DNA of 64,000 nucleotides from an uncultured Bacilli bacterium. Lineage in GTDB: Bacteria; Bacillota_I; Bacilli_A; RF39; UBA660. Under the pieces are notes generated by a model that did no database searches, was not told the origin of the DNA, and saw only the letters and a list, made by a program, of their open reading frames with translations. The stretch spans positions 1 to 64,000 of the forward strand of contig CAKOON010000001.1 of assembly GCA_934098565.1 (NCBI GenBank). The letters run 5' to 3'. Numbering within the stretch: the stretch's first letter is position 1; each line of letters opens with the position of its first letter. Positions 26,994-35,162 of this stretch are shown piece by piece. A program made the translations under genes and the position numbers.

Positions 26994-28028
26994 ATGGATT
27001 ATTTAACTCATAGCGAAGGAATAATGACTATGGAAGAAAAGATTGAAGATATAAAAAAATTAGAAGAAGATAGTGAAGATGCCTTTAACGTTTTAGCAGA
27101 AAGCTATATGAATGATGATGATGTTTTGACTTATTTAAAAGAAATTAGTGAATATCCCTTGTTATCAATTGAGGAAGAACAAGCCTTGGTTTCGAGAATT
27201 GCTTTAGGAGATAAAGAAGCTGAAGAATTACTTGTTAAGAGTAATTTGAGATTAGTAGTTAAATTAGCTAAAAGCTATTTGAACCATGGCTTGTCAATTC
27301 TAGATTTAATTCAAGAGGGAAATACGGGTTTATTGATAGCGGCTTGTCGGTACGAACTTGGTTATGGAACGAAGTTTTCAAGCTATGCGGCTTTTTGGAT
27401 TAAAGAAGCTATGATAAAAGGGATAGCTGATAAAGGAAGAAATATTAGGATTCCTAATCATCAATATGAACTAGTGGTTTCTTTTAAAAAAGCTTATCGA
27501 AAATTAGAATTTACATTAAAAAGAAATCCAACTTTAGAAGAAATTGCTCACTATATGAATTTGTCTTTAGAAGAAGTAAAAGTTGCTTGTGAGTTACAGA
27601 AAGATACTATTAGTATTAATGAACTTTTAGGTGATGATAATGACCAAGAGCGAGAAAATTTTTTGGCTTCAGATATGGATAGACCGGAAGAAATCCTTGA
27701 ACAAAAGGAATTATCTAGAGACTTAGAGACTTTTCTTAAAACTAATTTGTCACCAAGGGAGTTAGAAGTAATTACTTTAAGATTTGGTCTTCTAGGGACA
27801 GAGGTCTTGACATTAGAAGAAATTGCTTCTAGGTATAATATGACTAGAGAGGGAGTACGAAAACTTGTTAAAAGAACTTTAATTAAGTTAAAGAATATTG
27901 TCAATATTAATGATTTTGTGTGTTATATGGATAATCCAGATAAATGTTTAGAAAGTATTAAAGATTTTCAAGAGGAATATGCAGTGGCCAAAAAAGAAAG
28001 AAGATTAAAAAAGAAGTATACCTTTTAA
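26994..28028 (+). CDS. Sigma-70 family RNA polymerase sigma factor with atypical region 4, 344 aa
   Basis: Sigma regions in order: 1.2 (DDVLTYLKEISEYPLLSIEEE, about 42-62); 2 (LRLVVKLAKSYLNHGLSILDLIQEGNTGLL, FSSYAAFWIKEAMIKGIADKGRNIRIP); 3; and 4 (LSPRELEVITLRFGLLG ... LTLEEIASRYNMTREGVRKLVKRTLIKLK). Region 4.2 lacks the highly conserved RERIRQIE of housekeeping factors and has REGVRKLV instead. It has no long acidic region 1.1. It is either an alternative group 2-like factor or a divergent primary factor; I favour the former. The start is set by GGGAGGA. Confidence 0.88.
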   Translation: MDYLTHSEGIMTMEEKIEDIKKLEEDSEDAFNVLAESYMNDDDVLTYLKEISEYPLLSIEEEQALVSRIALGDKEAEELLVKSNLRLVVKLAKSYLNHGLSILDLIQEGNTGLLIAACRYELGYGTKFSSYAAFWIKEAMIKGIADKGRNIRIPNHQYELVVSFKKAYRKLEFTLKRNPTLEEIAHYMNLSLEEVKVACELQKDTISINELLGDDNDQERENFLASDMDRPEEILEQKELSRDLETFLKTNLSPRELEVITLRFGLLGTEVLTLEEIASRYNMTREGVRKLVKRTLIKLKNIVNINDFVCYMDNPDKCLESIKDFQEEYAVAKKERRLKKKYTF

Positions 28029-28052
28029 TTTAGTGGGTATACTTCTTTTTTT
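28010..28052. terminator. Bidirectional terminator after the sigma gene
   Basis: AAAAAGAAGTATACC and GGTATACTTCTTTTT pair perfectly over 15 bp. The left arm lies in the last sigma codons. It would also stop leftward transcription coming from the invertible segment at 28061. Confidence 0.8.
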
Positions 28053-28060
28053 AGTTATTT

Positions 28061-28085
28061 TTCATAGAGTTAAAAACTCTATGAA
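28061..28085 (+). repeat. Left inversion site of segment 1
   Basis: Perfect 10-bp arms ttcatagagt / actctatgaa around the asymmetric centre taaaa. Confidence 0.75.
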
Positions 28086-28122
28086 TACGTATTTACGGTA
28101 CTTATTTTTATCTTATAAGGTC

Positions 28123-28151
28123 ATTTTATCATATATTTAGGCTGTTTTAAA
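28123..28151 (-). promoter_or_regulatory. Outward (leftward) promoter inside segment 1
   Basis: On the - strand: TTTAAA (28151-28146), 17-nt spacer, TAAAAT (28128-28123). The same hexamers and spacing recur in segments 2 and 3. As assembled it points to the sigma-gene terminator, away from the surface gene. Inversion would point it at the gene. Confidence 0.6.
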
Positions 28152-28315
28152 GGGTAAATTTTGCTTTTTTGTAGTCAAAAATATAGTCAGTAATATTTAA
28201 CGCAATCATAGGTGTAACCTTACTTTGCAAGATATTGTTGTAGTCAAAATATATAACTTATTCTAGTCAAAAATTGTAGTCAAATGGCTCTTCAGGCTAG
28301 TATTCACCGGGTGTT

Positions 28316-28340
28316 TTCATAGAGTTTTTAACACTATGAA
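28316..28340 (-). repeat. Right inversion site of segment 1
   Basis: Arms ttcatagagt / acactatgaa (one mismatch) around tttta, the reverse complement of the left centre. Confidence 0.75.
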
Positions 28341-28437
28341 TAAGGAAGTTCGGGGATTGGTGTTTAAAAGTGAATTTTAAAGATAATATTGGGTATTTAT
28401 TTTTTTAATTTGTTAATAATAAGATTATGAGGTTTTT

Positions 28438-30441
28438 ATGAACGGTATGATAAAAAAGAATAAAAAATTGGGGCTTTTGATAACTATTTTGACGTTACTT
28501 TTAATGATGATTAGTGCTTCTTATGCTTATTGGCGACTTTTAAAGATAGATGAAAAAACGAATGTTACAACAACGGGTTGTTTTAAAATGGAACTTATTA
28601 ACCAAGCTAATGAAATTAACTTGGCTAGTGCTTATCCAATAACAGATGAAGAAGGTTTAAAACTAAAACCATTTAGTTTCACAATTCATAATAAGTGTAC
28701 AATATTTGCCCATTATTATGTAACTTTGGAGGCTTTAGAAGGGACAACTCTAGATAGTAAGTGGGTTGCTGTTAAGGTAAATAGTGACGCTATTACAACA
28801 TTAGATAAATTTAAAACTACTACAACGAAGTTAGATGGTAGTGTTAATTCCCATATTCTTGCTGAGGGGTATTTAGGGGCTGATGACTCTGTTGATTACA
28901 GTGTATCTTTCTGGATGGATGAAGATGCAACAATTAATGATGATGTTATGAATAAAGTCTTTAAATCTAAAATAGTTATTAATTCAGAACCAGGTAATTA
29001 TGACCCTACAAGTGCTGGTTATAATACGTTACATGATGCTATCTTAGCTAATGAATATCAAACTACACCTACTATTGCTAAGACTAAGATAGCTTCTAAG
29101 CAAGCCGTAGATGTAACCAATACAGCCCCAATTATTAAGTGGGTAGAGAAGACAGGCTCAACTTCTACAAGGCAGGTTATAAAACCAACAACTGACGCCA
29201 TAAGTTCAGTATCCGAATTAAGTGGTCTAAATGCAAATGAACAATACATGTATGTGTGTACAACAAAGGCTTTTAATGCCGATACTGCTCAATATAGCCT
29301 GGGTGGTTGTTCGCTAAAAGACCCAACAACCTTAGATTATTCGGGAGACACTAAGTATTATTATTCAACTGAATATATGGCGTATAATCAGACTAGTAAA
29401 AAATTATACGTAGCAAGAAATATAGGTGATATCACGGTTTATCAAATTACTGGTGCGACGAAATCAACTAGTACTCAAACAATAAATAACATAACTTATG
29501 CAACTAATGTTTATAATTTATCTTGTGTAACATTAACAGAAATGGAACTAGAAACCGATAAATCTGATAAAGGTTTGTATCAAGGGACGGATGATTATGG
29601 TACCACTTATTATTACCGTGGCAATGTTAAGAATAATAATGTTTACTTTGCTGGTTACTATTGGCAAATAGTTAGAATCAATGGTGATGGTTCGATAAGA
29701 TTAATTTATAATGGTACAGAAAAGAATGCCACTGGTGTAAAGCAATCAATCAATAATCGAACATATCAATTTAATAGTAAATATAATGACCCTGCCTATG
29801 TTGGCTATATGTACGGTGACCCGGATGCGACTACATTTGCCGAAGTTCATGCTAATACCAATGACTCGACTATCAAAGCTGCTGTTGATAATTGGTATAA
29901 AACAAATATTGCTGATAAGGGATATAGCAAGTATATTTCAACTGCTGTGGGCTTCTGTGGCGACCGTAGTTTCTATACCAACAATGGTGGTAGTGGCGGC
30001 GATGGCGTTCAAACCGATAAAAATACATTCTTTGGTGCCTACGGTAGATATCAAGCTAACACTGCCCGATTTACTTGTCCGGAGCCAGCAAGAGATTTAT
30101 ATACTACTACAGATTCTAGTATAGGAAATAAGGCTTTAACTTATCCGGCTGGTTTAATTACTTATGATGAAATGGTCTTTGCTGGTATGGATAATAGACA
30201 TATTAATAAGTTATCGTGGATTTATTCCACGCAGCATACTTGGACAATGTCTCCGTCGTATTTCGATGCGGCTAGCGGCTATGCTCACGAGTGGATGGAG
30301 AACTCAGCCGGTTCTCTTACTGTTTGGTGGCGTGTTCATCTTGCTCTTGGTGCCCGCCCAGTTATAAATCTGAAAGCCGATGTAGAAATATCCGGGGGAA
30401 TGGGGACTAATAATGACCCATTTGTGGTGAAAACTAATTAA
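28438..30441 (+). CDS. Surface protein 1: SipW-type signal, lectin-like variable C-terminus, 667 aa
   Basis: The N-terminus (about 8-40) is a SipW-cognate-type signal/anchor with the SASYAYW motif. Next comes a TasA/camelysin-like beta domain (about 45-190: GCFKMEL, YPITDEEG, FSFTIHNKC), a middle region (about 200-380) and a C-terminal domain (about 385-667) with YYWQIVRINGDGSIRLIYNG, FCGDRSF and a tail ending GARPVINLKADVEISGG, resembling C-type-lectin/FGE folds. It has two close paralogues (30516 and 53451). Differences cluster in the about 30 residues between WTMSPS and ARPVINLK. It sits behind invertible segment 1, so expression is probably phase variable. Confidence 0.8.
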   Translation: MNGMIKKNKKLGLLITILTLLLMMISASYAYWRLLKIDEKTNVTTTGCFKMELINQANEINLASAYPITDEEGLKLKPFSFTIHNKCTIFAHYYVTLEALEGTTLDSKWVAVKVNSDAITTLDKFKTTTTKLDGSVNSHILAEGYLGADDSVDYSVSFWMDEDATINDDVMNKVFKSKIVINSEPGNYDPTSAGYNTLHDAILANEYQTTPTIAKTKIASKQAVDVTNTAPIIKWVEKTGSTSTRQVIKPTTDAISSVSELSGLNANEQYMYVCTTKAFNADTAQYSLGGCSLKDPTTLDYSGDTKYYYSTEYMAYNQTSKKLYVARNIGDITVYQITGATKSTSTQTINNITYATNVYNLSCVTLTEMELETDKSDKGLYQGTDDYGTTYYYRGNVKNNNVYFAGYYWQIVRINGDGSIRLIYNGTEKNATGVKQSINNRTYQFNSKYNDPAYVGYMYGDPDATTFAEVHANTNDSTIKAAVDNWYKTNIADKGYSKYISTAVGFCGDRSFYTNNGGSGGDGVQTDKNTFFGAYGRYQANTARFTCPEPARDLYTTTDSSIGNKALTYPAGLITYDEMVFAGMDNRHINKLSWIYSTQHTWTMSPSYFDAASGYAHEWMENSAGSLTVWWRVHLALGARPVINLKADVEISGGMGTNNDPFVVKTN

Positions 30442-30444
30442 ATT

Positions 30445-30485
30445 CTGGGGCCAGATTATTCATTCTCTTATCTAAATGGCCCCAG
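30445..30485 (+). terminator. Hairpin between surface genes 1 and 2
   Basis: CTGGGGCCA ... TGGCCCCAG, a perfect 9-bp stem with a 23-nt loop containing ATTCATTCTCTTA. A homologous hairpin with a similar loop follows surface gene 3. There is no long T-run, so it may be leaky, giving polar expression of gene 2. Confidence 0.6.
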
Positions 30486-30515
30486 TTACTTTTATGAATA
30501 TAAAGGAGTAATCTC

Positions 30516-32510
30516 ATGAAAAATAAAAATATATTATTTATAAGTGTGTCTTTAGTATTAATAGTATTGTTAGGAATAGGAGTATCTTATTCTATGTGGA
30601 ATATGACTACTAGTCAAGATACTGCAAATACGGTCTATACTAAGTGCTTTGATGTTTCTATAACAAGTCAAAAGAATAGTATAGCCTTAGAAAATGCTTA
30701 TCCAATAACGGATGAACAAGGTAAAAAGTTAACGGCATTTAGTTTTACTATAACTAATACTTGTGATATTTTTGCTAGTTATACTGTTAATTTAGAAAGT
30801 TTAAAAGGAACTACATTAAATAGTAATTTTCTAAAAGTTATGTTAAATAATGAAGAATTAAAGTTATTAAGTTCTTATGAAACTACAGATATAGTAAATG
30901 CTGGGAGTATTGAAAGTCATATCTTAGCCAAAGGTTCTTTAGGCAGTGGTGACTCAGAAGATTATACTTTAAGATTATGGATAGATTATGATACTACTTT
31001 AGAAGATTTAGATAATGAGATTAAAACATTTAAATCTAAAATAGTTGTAAAGGCTCAACCTAGTACTTGGAATCCGCTTAAAGAAGGGTATACAACTTTA
31101 CATGATGCGATCCTAGCTAATGAATATCAAACTACACCTGCTATTGCTAAGACCAAGATAGCTTCTAAGCAAGCCGTAGATGTAACCAATACGGCTCCAA
31201 TTATTAAGTGGGTAGAGAAGATAGGCTCAACAACAACTGTAAGTTCTACTAAACCAGCTAGCACAGCCATTAAAAGTGATGATCAAACTAGTGATTTAAC
31301 GGAAGATGATACTAAAATAGCCTTATTTACAACCAAAACGTTTAATAGTGAAACCGCTAGATATTCATTATCTAATCCCGTTTTTGTTGATCCTACAACT
31401 ATAGATTTTAGTGGTGATACCAAATATTATTTTCAAACAGAGTCTATAGCATATAATCAAATGACAGGAAAACTATATACTGGTCGTGGCCGCGGTGGTA
31501 TAACAATATATCAAGTAACCGGAGCTACAAAGACAACCGGAACAACAACGTGGAATAATGTTACTTATGATAGTATAACTTACCAATTATCCGCGGTTAC
31601 TTTAACCGAAACGGAACTGGAAGCCGACAAATCCGATAAAGGTTTATATCAAGGGGCTGATGATTATGGTACCACTTATTATTATCGTGGTAATGTTAAG
31701 AATAATAATGTTTACTTTGCTGGTTACTACTGGCAGATAGTCAGAATCAATGGTGATGGTTCGATAAGATTAATTTATAATGGTACAGAAAAGAATGCAA
31801 CTGGAGTAAAGCAATCGATAAACAATCGAACATATCAATTTAATAGTAAATATAATGACCCTGCTTATGTTGGTTACATGTATGGAAAACCTGATGCAAC
31901 AACGTTTGCTGAAGTTCATGCGAATACCAATGACTCGACCATCAAAGCGGCGGTTGATAGTTGGTACAAAACTAATATTGCTGATAAAGGATATAGCCAA
32001 TATATTTCAACTGCCGTGGGGTTCTGTGGCGATCGTAGTTTCTATACCAACAATGGTGGTAGCGGTGGCGATGGTGTTCAAACGGATAAAGATACAAGTT
32101 TTGGTGCGTTTGGTAGATATCAAGCTAACACTGCTCAATTTACTTGTCCGGAGCCAGCAAGAGATTTATATACTACGGCAGATTCCGGTGTCGGCAATAA
32201 AGCCTTAACTTATCCCGTTGGTTTAATAACTTATGATGAAATTGTATTCGCGGGTATGGATAATAGACACATTAATAAGTTATCGTGGATTTATTCAACG
32301 CAGCATACCTGGACAATGTCTCCGTCGCGTTTCTCTGCGTCTTATGGCTATGCTAGTGGGTGGATTGAGAACTCCGCCGGATATCTCAATCATTGGGGGT
32401 ACGCCTCTAACTGGAATGGTGCCCGCCCAGTTATAAATCTGAAAGCTTATGTAGAAATATCTGGAGGAACAGGAACAGCAAATGAACCTTTTATAGTGGA
32501 AACTAATTAG
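30516..32510 (+). CDS. Surface protein 2: paralogue of surface protein 1, 664 aa
   Basis: Same architecture: hydrophobic N-terminal signal (about 5-28, GIGVSYSMW), TasA-like domain with CFDVSIT and YPITDEQG, middle region, then the lectin-like C-terminus. A stretch of about 45 residues around TLHDAILANEYQTTP is nearly identical to protein 1 even at DNA level, while the N-terminus has diverged, which suggests gene conversion. The tail between WTMSPS and ARPVINLK differs from protein 1 at more than half of its positions. It lies 74 nt after gene 1 with SD AAAGGAG and no invertible segment of its own, so it probably depends on read-through from gene 1. Confidence 0.8.
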   Translation: MKNKNILFISVSLVLIVLLGIGVSYSMWNMTTSQDTANTVYTKCFDVSITSQKNSIALENAYPITDEQGKKLTAFSFTITNTCDIFASYTVNLESLKGTTLNSNFLKVMLNNEELKLLSSYETTDIVNAGSIESHILAKGSLGSGDSEDYTLRLWIDYDTTLEDLDNEIKTFKSKIVVKAQPSTWNPLKEGYTTLHDAILANEYQTTPAIAKTKIASKQAVDVTNTAPIIKWVEKIGSTTTVSSTKPASTAIKSDDQTSDLTEDDTKIALFTTKTFNSETARYSLSNPVFVDPTTIDFSGDTKYYFQTESIAYNQMTGKLYTGRGRGGITIYQVTGATKTTGTTTWNNVTYDSITYQLSAVTLTETELEADKSDKGLYQGADDYGTTYYYRGNVKNNNVYFAGYYWQIVRINGDGSIRLIYNGTEKNATGVKQSINNRTYQFNSKYNDPAYVGYMYGKPDATTFAEVHANTNDSTIKAAVDSWYKTNIADKGYSQYISTAVGFCGDRSFYTNNGGSGGDGVQTDKDTSFGAFGRYQANTAQFTCPEPARDLYTTADSGVGNKALTYPVGLITYDEIVFAGMDNRHINKLSWIYSTQHTWTMSPSRFSASYGYASGWIENSAGYLNHWGYASNWNGARPVINLKAYVEISGGTGTANEPFIVETN

Positions 32511-32557
32511 TTAATTAAGAAAAATATCATACACAAAAATTAAACCTTACCATAAGA

Positions 32558-32563
32558 TATAAT
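32558..32563 (+). promoter_or_regulatory. -10 element of the small membrane-protein genes
   Basis: TATAAT in the gap after surface gene 2, with no clear -35. SD AAAAGGAGGG follows. Confidence 0.4.
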
Positions 32564-32588
32564 GAGACTTATAAAAGGAGGGAAATTT

Positions 32589-32681
32589 ATGAATAACGGA
32601 TGTGGATATAACACCATGGGACCTGCTATTATCTTAGTTTTATTTATATTATTAATTATCATAGTTGGGGCATTTATTTAA
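32589..32681 (+). CDS. YjcZ/SscA-like mini membrane protein, 30 aa
   Basis: A near-perfect SD (AAAAGGAGGG) precedes ATG 32589. The product starts MNNGCGYNTMGPA and continues as a single hydrophobic helix with ILLIIIVGAFI at the end. The Gly/Asn/Cys start followed by a LVLFILLIIIVG helix is the pattern of the YjcZ family of small Bacillota membrane proteins (SscA is a spore-assembly member). Its role in this organism is unknown. Confidence 0.65.
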   Translation: MNNGCGYNTMGPAIILVLFILLIIIVGAFI

Positions 32682-32690
32682 GGTGATTTT

Positions 32691-32807
32691 ATGGAAAAGT
32701 GTGTGAAAAAGGATAACTGTCCTAATAAAACTAATCAAAACTACTTATTTATAATAGTACTTTATATTTTACTTGCTATTATATTATCTAGTTTCATCTT
32801 TTATTAA
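32691..32807 (+). CDS. Small membrane protein, 38 aa
   Basis: ATG 32691 lies 9 nt after the previous stop, with SD AAGGTGA overlapping that stop. A short charged head with two Cys (MEKCVKKDNCPNK) is followed by one transmembrane helix (about 19-38) to the end. It is probably co-expressed with the YjcZ-like peptide. A terminator hairpin starts at its stop codon. Confidence 0.6.
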   Translation: MEKCVKKDNCPNKTNQNYLFIIVLYILLAIILSSFIFY

Positions 32808-32828
32808 AAGGGTAAATCCCTTTTTTTC
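32806..32828 (+). terminator. Terminator of the mini-protein operon
   Basis: AAAAGGG, loop TAAAT, CCCTTTTTTT. Confidence 0.75.
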
Positions 32829-32888
32829 TAATGCTTTTTTTAAGTTTTTATATTATAATGGAAGTACATAAGGAGAATAAGACGTATT

Positions 32889-35162
32889 ATGGCAAAGAAG
32901 AAAAAACGTAAAAATAGTGATGATAAAAAATTAGGATATAGCGTAGAGTTAACAGGACTCATTGTTGTTTTGATGGGAATTATTGGCTTTGGTTTTGGCA
33001 TAGTTGGCGCAATTATTAAAAAATTTGCTATCTTTTTAGTGGGAGAGTTTTGGTTTGCTTTGTTAATTCTTTTGATTGTAGTAGGTTTCTTAATGTTATT
33101 TCGTCGTCATTTGCCAGATTTTAAGTCGGCTAAGTTTATTGGGATTTTTATTATCTTAGGAGTGGTTTTAGTTTTAGCTCATGCAACTTTTATTAAAAAT
33201 AATCAGACTTTTATGGCTGTTTTAAATGCCACTAAAGATAATTATATGGGACGAGTTGCTAGTATTAATGGCACAGGACCCATTTTAGCGAGTGGAGATG
33301 CTTCAATTAGTGTTGGTGGGGGCATTGTTGGGGCAATACTTTCCGGAGGATTAGTCCAGTTCTTTGGTTATGCAGGAACGATGATAGTAATTGCTATTTG
33401 TAGTATTTTTGGTATTATTTTATTCTTTGATATTAATCTAGCAGAACTATTTACGAAAGTTAAAGACGGAATTACCAATACTTTCTTTGAAAGTGAAGAT
33501 GACGATGAGGAGGAGGAAAGTGGGACTAATGAAGAAATTCCAATTACCAAAGCTACTCCTACACCAGAATCTGATAATAAAGTAGTAATTACTAGTGTTG
33601 AAGAATTAAAACATAATCCGGTAACGGAACAACCACGAGAGATTCCCGTTACAACCGGTGAGACGATGAGTGCGACTGAACCAGTTGAAGATAAGTTAGT
33701 GTTTGTTAATGATAATTATCGTCTTCCCGATATTAATAAGATTTTAGATCCTATTAAAAAGGATAATAAGACTAATTCAACAGAATTTATTCGTAGTAAT
33801 AAAAATATCTTGGAACGAGTTTTAAAAGAGTTTGGAATTGATGGTAAGGTTGTAGAAATTCATATGGGGCCAGCAGTTACTCAGTATGAGGTTCATATTC
33901 CTGCAGGGACTAAGTTAAGCCGAATTGTTTCTTTAGATAAAGAGATAGCTTTAGGAATGGCAGCTAAATCGGTTAAAATAGAAGCTCCAATTCCGGGCAA
34001 GAATACAGTCGGTATTGAAATACCTAATCCAGTTATTTCTTCGGTACAAATTAAAGAAGTTATGGCTAATATCCCTCCTAATCAGTTAAAAGCAAAGATT
34101 TTGGTTTCTTTAGGAAAAGATATCATGGGACGGGTTCAGACTGCTGATATTTCGAAAATGCCTCACTTATTGGTAGCAGGTTCGACTGGCTCTGGTAAGT
34201 CAGTATGTATTAATTCTTTTATTGCAAGTATCTTAATGCGTTATCGTCCAGATGAAGTAAAACTAATGATGGTTGACCCTAAAAAAGTTGAGCTTTCTAA
34301 TTATAATGGTGTTCCTCATTTATTATGTCCTGTTGTTACTGATCCTAAAAAGGCTTCTTTAGCTTTACAAAGGATAGTTCAAGAAATGGAACACCGTTAC
34401 GACTTATTTGAAGAAAATGGCGTTAAGAATATTTCAGGATATAATGAAATGATTGATAAATTCAATGAAGATAATCCAGACTGTAAGAAGAAAAAAATGA
34501 CTTACATAGTGGTTATTATTGATGAGTTAGCTGATTTAATGATGGTGGCTTCGAAAGAGGTTGAAGATTCAATCATGCGTATTACCCAGATGGCTCGTGC
34601 CGCTGGTATTCATTTAATTGTTGCTACTCAAAGACCATCGACTGACGTTATTACCGGGGTTGTTAAAGCTAATATCCCATCTCGTATTTCTTTTGCTGTT
34701 TCTAGTCAGATTGATTCCCGTACAATTTTAGATTGTTCTGGTGCGGAAAAGTTACTCGGTAAAGGTGATATGTTATATCTGCCAATGGGAGAAAATGCGC
34801 CAATTCGTATTCAAGGTTGTTTTATTTCTGATGATGAAATTAGAAGATTGATTGAGTATGTTTGTTCTCAACAACAAGCAAGCTATGATAATAGCATTAC
34901 AGCGCCCAAAGAAGATGAGCATAATCCGGTTTCAGGGGAGAAAGAAGATTATGAAGACCCACTCTATAATGAAATAGTAGAATTTGCTATTAATACAGGA
35001 AAAATTTCGGCGTCTTTATTACAAAGAAGATTTAGACTAGGATATAATCGTGCGGCTCGTTGTATAGATTTACTTGAAGAACGAGGAATTATAGGACCCG
35101 CTAACGGCTCTAAACCACGAGAAGTTTTAGTAAAATTGGAATCTAAGACTCCTCAAGATTAA
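32889..35162 (+). CDS. ftsK: DNA translocase FtsK/SpoIIIE, 757 aa
   Basis: Septal DNA pump that clears chromosomes at division. Four N-terminal membrane helices (about 20-190) and an acidic/Pro-Thr linker (about 195-280) precede the motor. The alpha/beta motor has Walker A GSTGSGKS (about 436), Walker B VVIIDELADLMM and ARAAGIHLIVATQRPS. The C-terminus is a winged-helix gamma domain (SASLLQRRFRLGYNRAARCIDLLEERGIIGP) that reads oriented sequences. It ends 4 nt into the convergent neighbour. Confidence 0.96.
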   Translation: MAKKKKRKNSDDKKLGYSVELTGLIVVLMGIIGFGFGIVGAIIKKFAIFLVGEFWFALLILLIVVGFLMLFRRHLPDFKSAKFIGIFIILGVVLVLAHATFIKNNQTFMAVLNATKDNYMGRVASINGTGPILASGDASISVGGGIVGAILSGGLVQFFGYAGTMIVIAICSIFGIILFFDINLAELFTKVKDGITNTFFESEDDDEEEESGTNEEIPITKATPTPESDNKVVITSVEELKHNPVTEQPREIPVTTGETMSATEPVEDKLVFVNDNYRLPDINKILDPIKKDNKTNSTEFIRSNKNILERVLKEFGIDGKVVEIHMGPAVTQYEVHIPAGTKLSRIVSLDKEIALGMAAKSVKIEAPIPGKNTVGIEIPNPVISSVQIKEVMANIPPNQLKAKILVSLGKDIMGRVQTADISKMPHLLVAGSTGSGKSVCINSFIASILMRYRPDEVKLMMVDPKKVELSNYNGVPHLLCPVVTDPKKASLALQRIVQEMEHRYDLFEENGVKNISGYNEMIDKFNEDNPDCKKKKMTYIVVIIDELADLMMVASKEVEDSIMRITQMARAAGIHLIVATQRPSTDVITGVVKANIPSRISFAVSSQIDSRTILDCSGAEKLLGKGDMLYLPMGENAPIRIQGCFISDDEIRRLIEYVCSQQQASYDNSITAPKEDEHNPVSGEKEDYEDPLYNEIVEFAINTGKISASLLQRRFRLGYNRAARCIDLLEERGIIGPANGSKPREVLVKLESKTPQD

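Larger units (their letters stand above)
28061..28340. other. Putative invertible promoter segment 1 (280 bp)
   Basis: Bounded by 25-bp sites at 28061-28085 and 28316-28340. Both are ttcatagagt, a 5-nt centre, then actctatgaa (acactatgaa in the outer arm on the right). The centres are taaaa and tttta, exact reverse complements, so the two sites are inverted with respect to each other. Inside, left to right, are a leftward promoter, a TAGTC repeat pair (28172, 28184), a second set (28241, 28264, 28277) and the conserved GGCTCTTCAGGC region. The layout is shared with segments at 43446 and 53073. It lies directly upstream of a surface-protein gene. No ORF is inside. Confidence 0.7.

Noticed and set aside
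28274..28303. A rightward promoter TTGTAG-N18-TAGTAT at the right end of segment 1
   Set aside because: The -10 first base changes to A and C in segments 2 and 3 and the -35 is weak, so it is not conserved as a promoter.
28061..28340. Segments as MITEs or plain terminators
   Set aside because: MITE ends would have the same sequence at all loci. Here the centres are locus-specific and complementary only to their own partner. The hairpins also lack T-runs.
31855..32208. Overlapping + frame ORFs inside the surface genes (also near 29786, 54796)
   Set aside because: They are out-of-frame shadows in conserved coding sequence, with no SD and no plausible product.
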